Below, one piece after another: positions 17,088-20,697 of a DNA stretch of 20,697 nt (within the stretch, counting starts at the first letter, position 1; the number at the start of each line of letters is the position of its first letter). Under the pieces are notes generated by a model. The model saw only the letters and a list, made by a program, of their open reading frames with translations. It was not told the DNA's origin and searched no databases. The stretch covers positions 1-20,697 of the forward strand of contig JADDMT010000272.1 of NCBI GenBank assembly GCA_021401465.1. The letters run 5' to 3'. The translations under genes and the position numbers were made by a program. Origin of the DNA: Teratosphaeria epicoccoides. Its lineage: Eukaryota; Ascomycota; Dothideomycetes; Mycosphaerellales; Teratosphaeriaceae.

Positions 17088-19828
17088 TCACGATCGTTTG
17101 CGTTTGTTTCTCCTCGATTAGTCCTAAGTAGAGCTATTAGCGACGCCACGCTTAAGTAATAGCGGCCCTTCCTTACTAGTAGCCGCAATATCGCGCTCCT
17201 TAGCTATATTCAGGCGATGTAGCTTATGTTTAGTTGCTACCCTAGACTCTTGTTCCTCCTAGTCCGCATTATATATGAAGTTGTAGGTCTTAAAGTCAGC
17301 AGTGTTGTTAATGTACATGTCACATTAGCCGGAGGTGTCATATTCGTCTGTTAGCATAACGTAGATACTATAGTAGACGCTAGTAAGCCCGTAGATGCGG
17401 CGACCTTGCAGAGTACCTTCCTATAGGCCGGAACGCATCGCTGTGATTACTATCATGCCATGAACATCGTCTGCTCTTCTAGCCGGATCCTTCGGCTAGA
17501 ATAGGTCTACGAACATACCTGTGTAGGTTAGACGTTTATTATGTGCTAGTATTATGTAGTTGTAGCTGTCTACTATGACGCGCAATTTCTTGTCTTAGAA
17601 GCTTACGACATACAATAGGCGAGCAGGGAGCCGGCCCTTAAAGGTAACTACTAGGTCGATTTGTCTATTAATGCTAGTAGTCTTGTCTCTAACTAGCGGC
17701 ACTTCGTACTCCTAGACCTAGAGCTAGTCGTTACAGCGATTGTCCTGGATTCCTTGCTAGTCTAGTGTACATCTAACGACGTCTAGCTTAGTTTTAGATA
17801 GATCGTTAGGATCCTTATGATGCATCTTCTAGCAGCGTATACTAGCATAGAAAGATACCTCTAAATTGTCGACCTAATCCGGTCTTCCCTTAATCCTGTC
17901 AGGATGAAGACGCATTATATTCGACGTCGATGTTATATTAGATAACGCCTAGCACTCTCTAACAAACACTGTAGTAGCATGACAGAAGTAAGGCCCTACC
18001 TCTAGCCCTATGTGTGCTACTACATTACTAATTATCCTCTATATGTCTCTACCTAGTAACAATTAGCTAGATCTTAGCCTTCGCTAGCTAAGGAAGGCTT
18101 CGACATCCTTCTGCTCTGTTAGTTAAGGCACTTCGCGCTCCCGAGCCTCTTGACGTTTAGCCTTAGTCTACTACTAGAACGTTAGGCTAGTATTAAAGAA
18201 TGTAAGCATAGTAATCTTTCGCTACAAGTGCTCTATAATTTAGTCCTCCTATCCGTTCTTCTTGTTAGTCAATTTGAATAGCTTCTTAACGTATTCGACA
18301 TGCTTATGTTCGAAGTAGCTAGTGTCGAGGTCTAGCACGTTACTAAAGAGCCGTATCATGTCTACGTAGTATGTAAGGGCATAAAACTTAGGAAAATTAA
18401 AGTGCCCTTATAGTTCACATACATTGTCTACTGTCTTAGGCTCCTCCGCTTGCTCTGTCTGCGCTTTCTTCTTTCTTAGCTCTCCTTTGCTTATGCGGTA
18501 CTCCCTAAACTCTTCTTTATACTAGTTACATCGGAACAGGGCAAGGACTATAAACTAGAGCGTTTCGCTATCATGTGAAGGATATTGCGCTAACTAAGAG
18601 AAGTCTACTATCGCCCGCAAGAACTAGATAGCGCTATGTGCCTTAGCCTCTTCTAATAGTAGCGGGAAGACTAGGAGCAACTGTCGTAGCATACTCTTCT
18701 ATTCCTAGCCTGTCTATTAGCTTACTATAGACATCTAGCTAAACACCCGGAGGTTCCTAAATGCAGGCACCGCCGCGAAACGACGGTCGATAATGACATC
18801 TAGTTAATGATCTATGACAGTCTTGCCTTTGTTACTCTTTCTTACTACTTTATGCTAACCCTTAGCTTATAGGAGTGCTACTCTAGCTCGCTTCGAAGAC
18901 AGAGGCAGTCGACTCTTAAGCAAATCTCGCGTCTAATTAATGACGTACATTAATACGCCCTTAAAGAGTTAGTAGAGCATGTCTACTATTAGCGTCTTGT
19001 AGATATTTAGGCTAGGGTACCTAAATGCAAAGTTTAGTAGGTTATGCACGTAGCTGCCCTAGTCCTTCTTTGCCGCTCGCTAGAGCATGATTTGTATTTA
19101 CGTGTCCTTATATATCCGCTATAGCGTAACCGCTTCGAGGTCTTCGCGTTTTTCTGGATTAATTATACATATCGTGTAGTAGCGGTTGTTCTTCATGCCT
19201 GTAATCATTACCTGTTCTTAGTAGTCACTCGTGTATACTGCGATATTTAGGAAACATCGCTATGTGTCGCTATCCGCACATAAGACGTCGAGGCCCTCGC
19301 CCGCGGCGAGCTTAGTAATAGGGTCGAATATTGTCTTCATGTAGCGATAGTATAGCTCGTCCCTAATGCTTCCTTTTCCGCCTTTAACTACTAGTAGCAT
19401 CGCTAGGAGCACGCTACCTAGTTAATAGTTAGAGTTACGAACCGATCTAGGCAGGTTGCTAATCGTTAAGTACACTGGCTATGCGATCAGGTCACCTTGA
19501 TGACTAGTAACCTAGGTCTTGTCACTAGCAAGAATTAGTGGCATAATTGTCGCTCCGTCTATTCTAAGCTCTTCCTGTTTGTCCTACTACTAGTCTACAG
19601 AGGCCATGTCCTAATAGATCCGCCTAGGTAGGTCATCTAGAGTCTCGAGGCGATAAGGCGCGTACATGAGATCATTCCTGAAACCCTTGTGCCCTATAAG
19701 AAAGCGCATAACGTCTTCAACTTTCTGGTGCCTTAGAGGCACTGTCTTGACACTAGAGGTTAACTGTAGAGATTCTAATTCGATGTTCGTAATACTCTAC
19801 TCTGTAATGAATAGTAGTCGGCAGGCAC
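17088..19828 (-). pseudogene. Plavaka-type transposase, start cut off by an LTR
   Basis: About 913 codons stay in one frame on the minus strand from 19828 to a TGA at 17090-17088, without indels at any point checked, but with many TAG/TAA stops. Hallmarks in order: YAPYRLE; ASDKT (Asp at 19523) with GDLIAWPVYLTISN; a C/D-rich segment AVYTSDYQEQVMI; VDMLYxLFKG (about 18983, family consensus DLLHQLxKG with His now Tyr); DRRFAAVPAF followed by SQMSIVS and TGQEQKSM; FSxLAQYPSHDSETL. It ends in a basic RRNKRKRS, a likely nuclear signal. Plavaka enzymes are CACTA-related cut-and-paste transposases found mainly in fungi. The N-terminal part upstream of 19829, where zinc fingers usually sit, is replaced by LTR C. 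It converges with the gene at 14680. Confidence 0.85.
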
Positions 19829-20162
19829 TGTTATAAGGGTAGGTGCTAATAGCAGGAAGGGGATTAGGTGTTAGACTCGTAGAGCTATAAAGGATATCGA
19901 CAATGGCGATTAACCTTGTAACTGACTATCCCCTTAGGAAAGGGAATTAAATTAAGCACGAAGCTCCTAACTACCTATCCTGAAGCTATCCCTATATACT
20001 AGAGAGAGACAGGGTAGCTCTGTCGGATCTGTTAACAGACCTGTTAGACCTGTGTCTGTAGATCTGTAGACTAACCCTACAGATCCTAGGGTCTATCCTC
20101 ACGTGACAGATCCTTTCTCCTATGTAGGCCTATAGATCTGTAGACTAACCCTACAGATCTAG
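19829..20162 (+). repeat. LTR C of the TGTCAT family, 3' truncated
   Basis: It begins TGTTATAAGGG (one C-to-T change from the family start) and follows the family to CTACAGATCTAG at 20162, where LTR D starts. About 120 bp of the 3' end are missing. Its start interrupts the transposase frame. Confidence 0.8.
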
Positions 20163-20652
20163 TGTCATAAGGGTAGGTGCCGATGGCAGGAAGGTGACTA
20201 GGTGTTAGACTCGGGAGCTGTGAAGAATATCGATAATGGCAGTTGACCTTGTAACTAACTCTCCTCTAAGCAAGAGAGGATTAAATTAAGATTAAGCACG
20301 AAGCTCCTAACTGCCTGTCCTAAAGCTACCCCTATATACTAGAGAGCGACAGAGCAGCTCTGTTAGATCTGTCGACAGACCTGACAGATCCGTGTCTGTA
20401 GATCTGTGGACTAACCCTACAGATCTAAGGGTCTGTCATCACGTGACAGATCCCTTCTTCCTTGCAAGCCTATGGATCTGTAGACTAACCCTACAGATCT
20501 AGGGATCTGTCCTCACGTGACAGATCCTTTCTTCTATGACTATACCTATGACTCATAGTACTCCTATGATAGTACTATGACTCATAGCACTTAGGACCCA
20601 CATGATCCTGTATCCTACAGTACTCCGGACAGTACTCCTGACACTCATGACA
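20163..20652 (+). repeat. LTR D of the TGTCAT family, complete
   Basis: It runs from TGTCATAAGGG to CTCATGACA, 490 bp, with the full palindrome series. It has the same orientation as LTR C and starts within C's second GATCTGTAG hairpin. Flanks tctag and ctatc do not match, so a simple insertion into C is not proven. Confidence 0.82.
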
Positions 20653-20697
20653 CTATCCCCCTCTTAGTCTAGCTCGTCCCTAAGCTACCTCATTAGT
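20653..20697. other. Unassigned right edge
   Basis: Forty-five bases after LTR D, too short to assign. They could be the start of an internal retrotransposon region or flanking DNA. They do not continue LTR C. Confidence 0.3.

Larger units (their letters stand above)
11361..19828. mobile_element. Candidate large DNA transposon with Plavaka-type transposase and two other genes
   Basis: Between the gag fragment and LTR C lie three large genes with the same kind of damage and no indels detected in the coding frames: MYND-finger gene (minus), intron-containing gene (plus) and transposase (minus), interrupted only by the solo LTR at 13609-14049. Plavaka elements are CACTA-related DNA transposons of fungi and can carry passenger genes. 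Neither terminal inverted repeats nor a target duplication were found, and the transposase start is cut off by LTR C, so the unit is a hypothesis. The left border could be the hairpin at 11371-11443. Confidence 0.33.

Noticed and set aside
16944..17159. Small plus-strand protein of 71 residues
   Set aside because: Mostly antisense to the transposase C-terminus; no recognisable domain or promoter.
1..20697. Reassigned stop codon (TAG/TAA read as Gln)
   Set aside because: CAG and CAA remain in the same genes, less mutated copies have CAG or TGG at some of the TAG sites, and ligands and catalytic residues are lost too. This is mutation, not a code change.

Overview
The window is a transposon graveyard from what looks like a filamentous ascomycete. 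I see no host housekeeping gene, tRNA, rRNA or CRISPR. Almost every reading frame keeps its frame over hundreds of codons but is full of TAG and TAA stops. CTAG and TA are very common, and homologous copies differ mainly by C-to-T or G-to-A changes at CpA/TpG and CpG. This is the expected trace of repeat-induced point mutation (RIP). The fungal assignment also rests on a chromodomain Ty3-type retrotransposon, a Plavaka-type transposase and a short intron with fungal splice signals. No species is proposed.

Layout. (1) 1-1266, minus strand: LTR and start of gag of a chromovirus (Ty3/gypsy with chromodomain), lightly mutated, running off the left edge. (2) 1267-9127, plus strand: a nearly complete, heavily mutated copy of the same family, facing away from the first. 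Its 5' LTR lacks the first ~70 bp exactly where the left copy ends. It has a self-priming type primer site, a fused gag-pol frame (1606-6328), a polypurine tract and a 3' LTR. Between pol and the 3' LTR it carries an antisense gene (7965 to about 6544) with its own TATA box. (3) 9342-9817: LTR of a second family (TGTCAT...ATGACA, hairpin-rich). (4) 9818-10620: third chromovirus copy, LTR plus start of gag. (5) 10625-11360: probable LTR and gag fragment of another Ty3-type family. (6) 11361-19828: three large genes, interrupted by a solo LTR (13609-14049, target duplication ATGTG): a MYND-finger gene (minus), an unrecognised gene with two predicted introns (plus) and a Plavaka-type transposase (minus). 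(7) 19829-20652: two more LTRs of the second family, the first cutting off the start of the transposase.

How the parts relate. The chromovirus is a self-replicating unit whose unusual part is the antisense cysteine-bearing gene. The MYND gene, the intron-containing gene and the transposase may form one large DNA transposon with accessory genes. No terminal inverted repeats were found to prove this, so the grouping is inference. All coding calls are pseudogenes; I translated them by eye in one frame, reading through stops.
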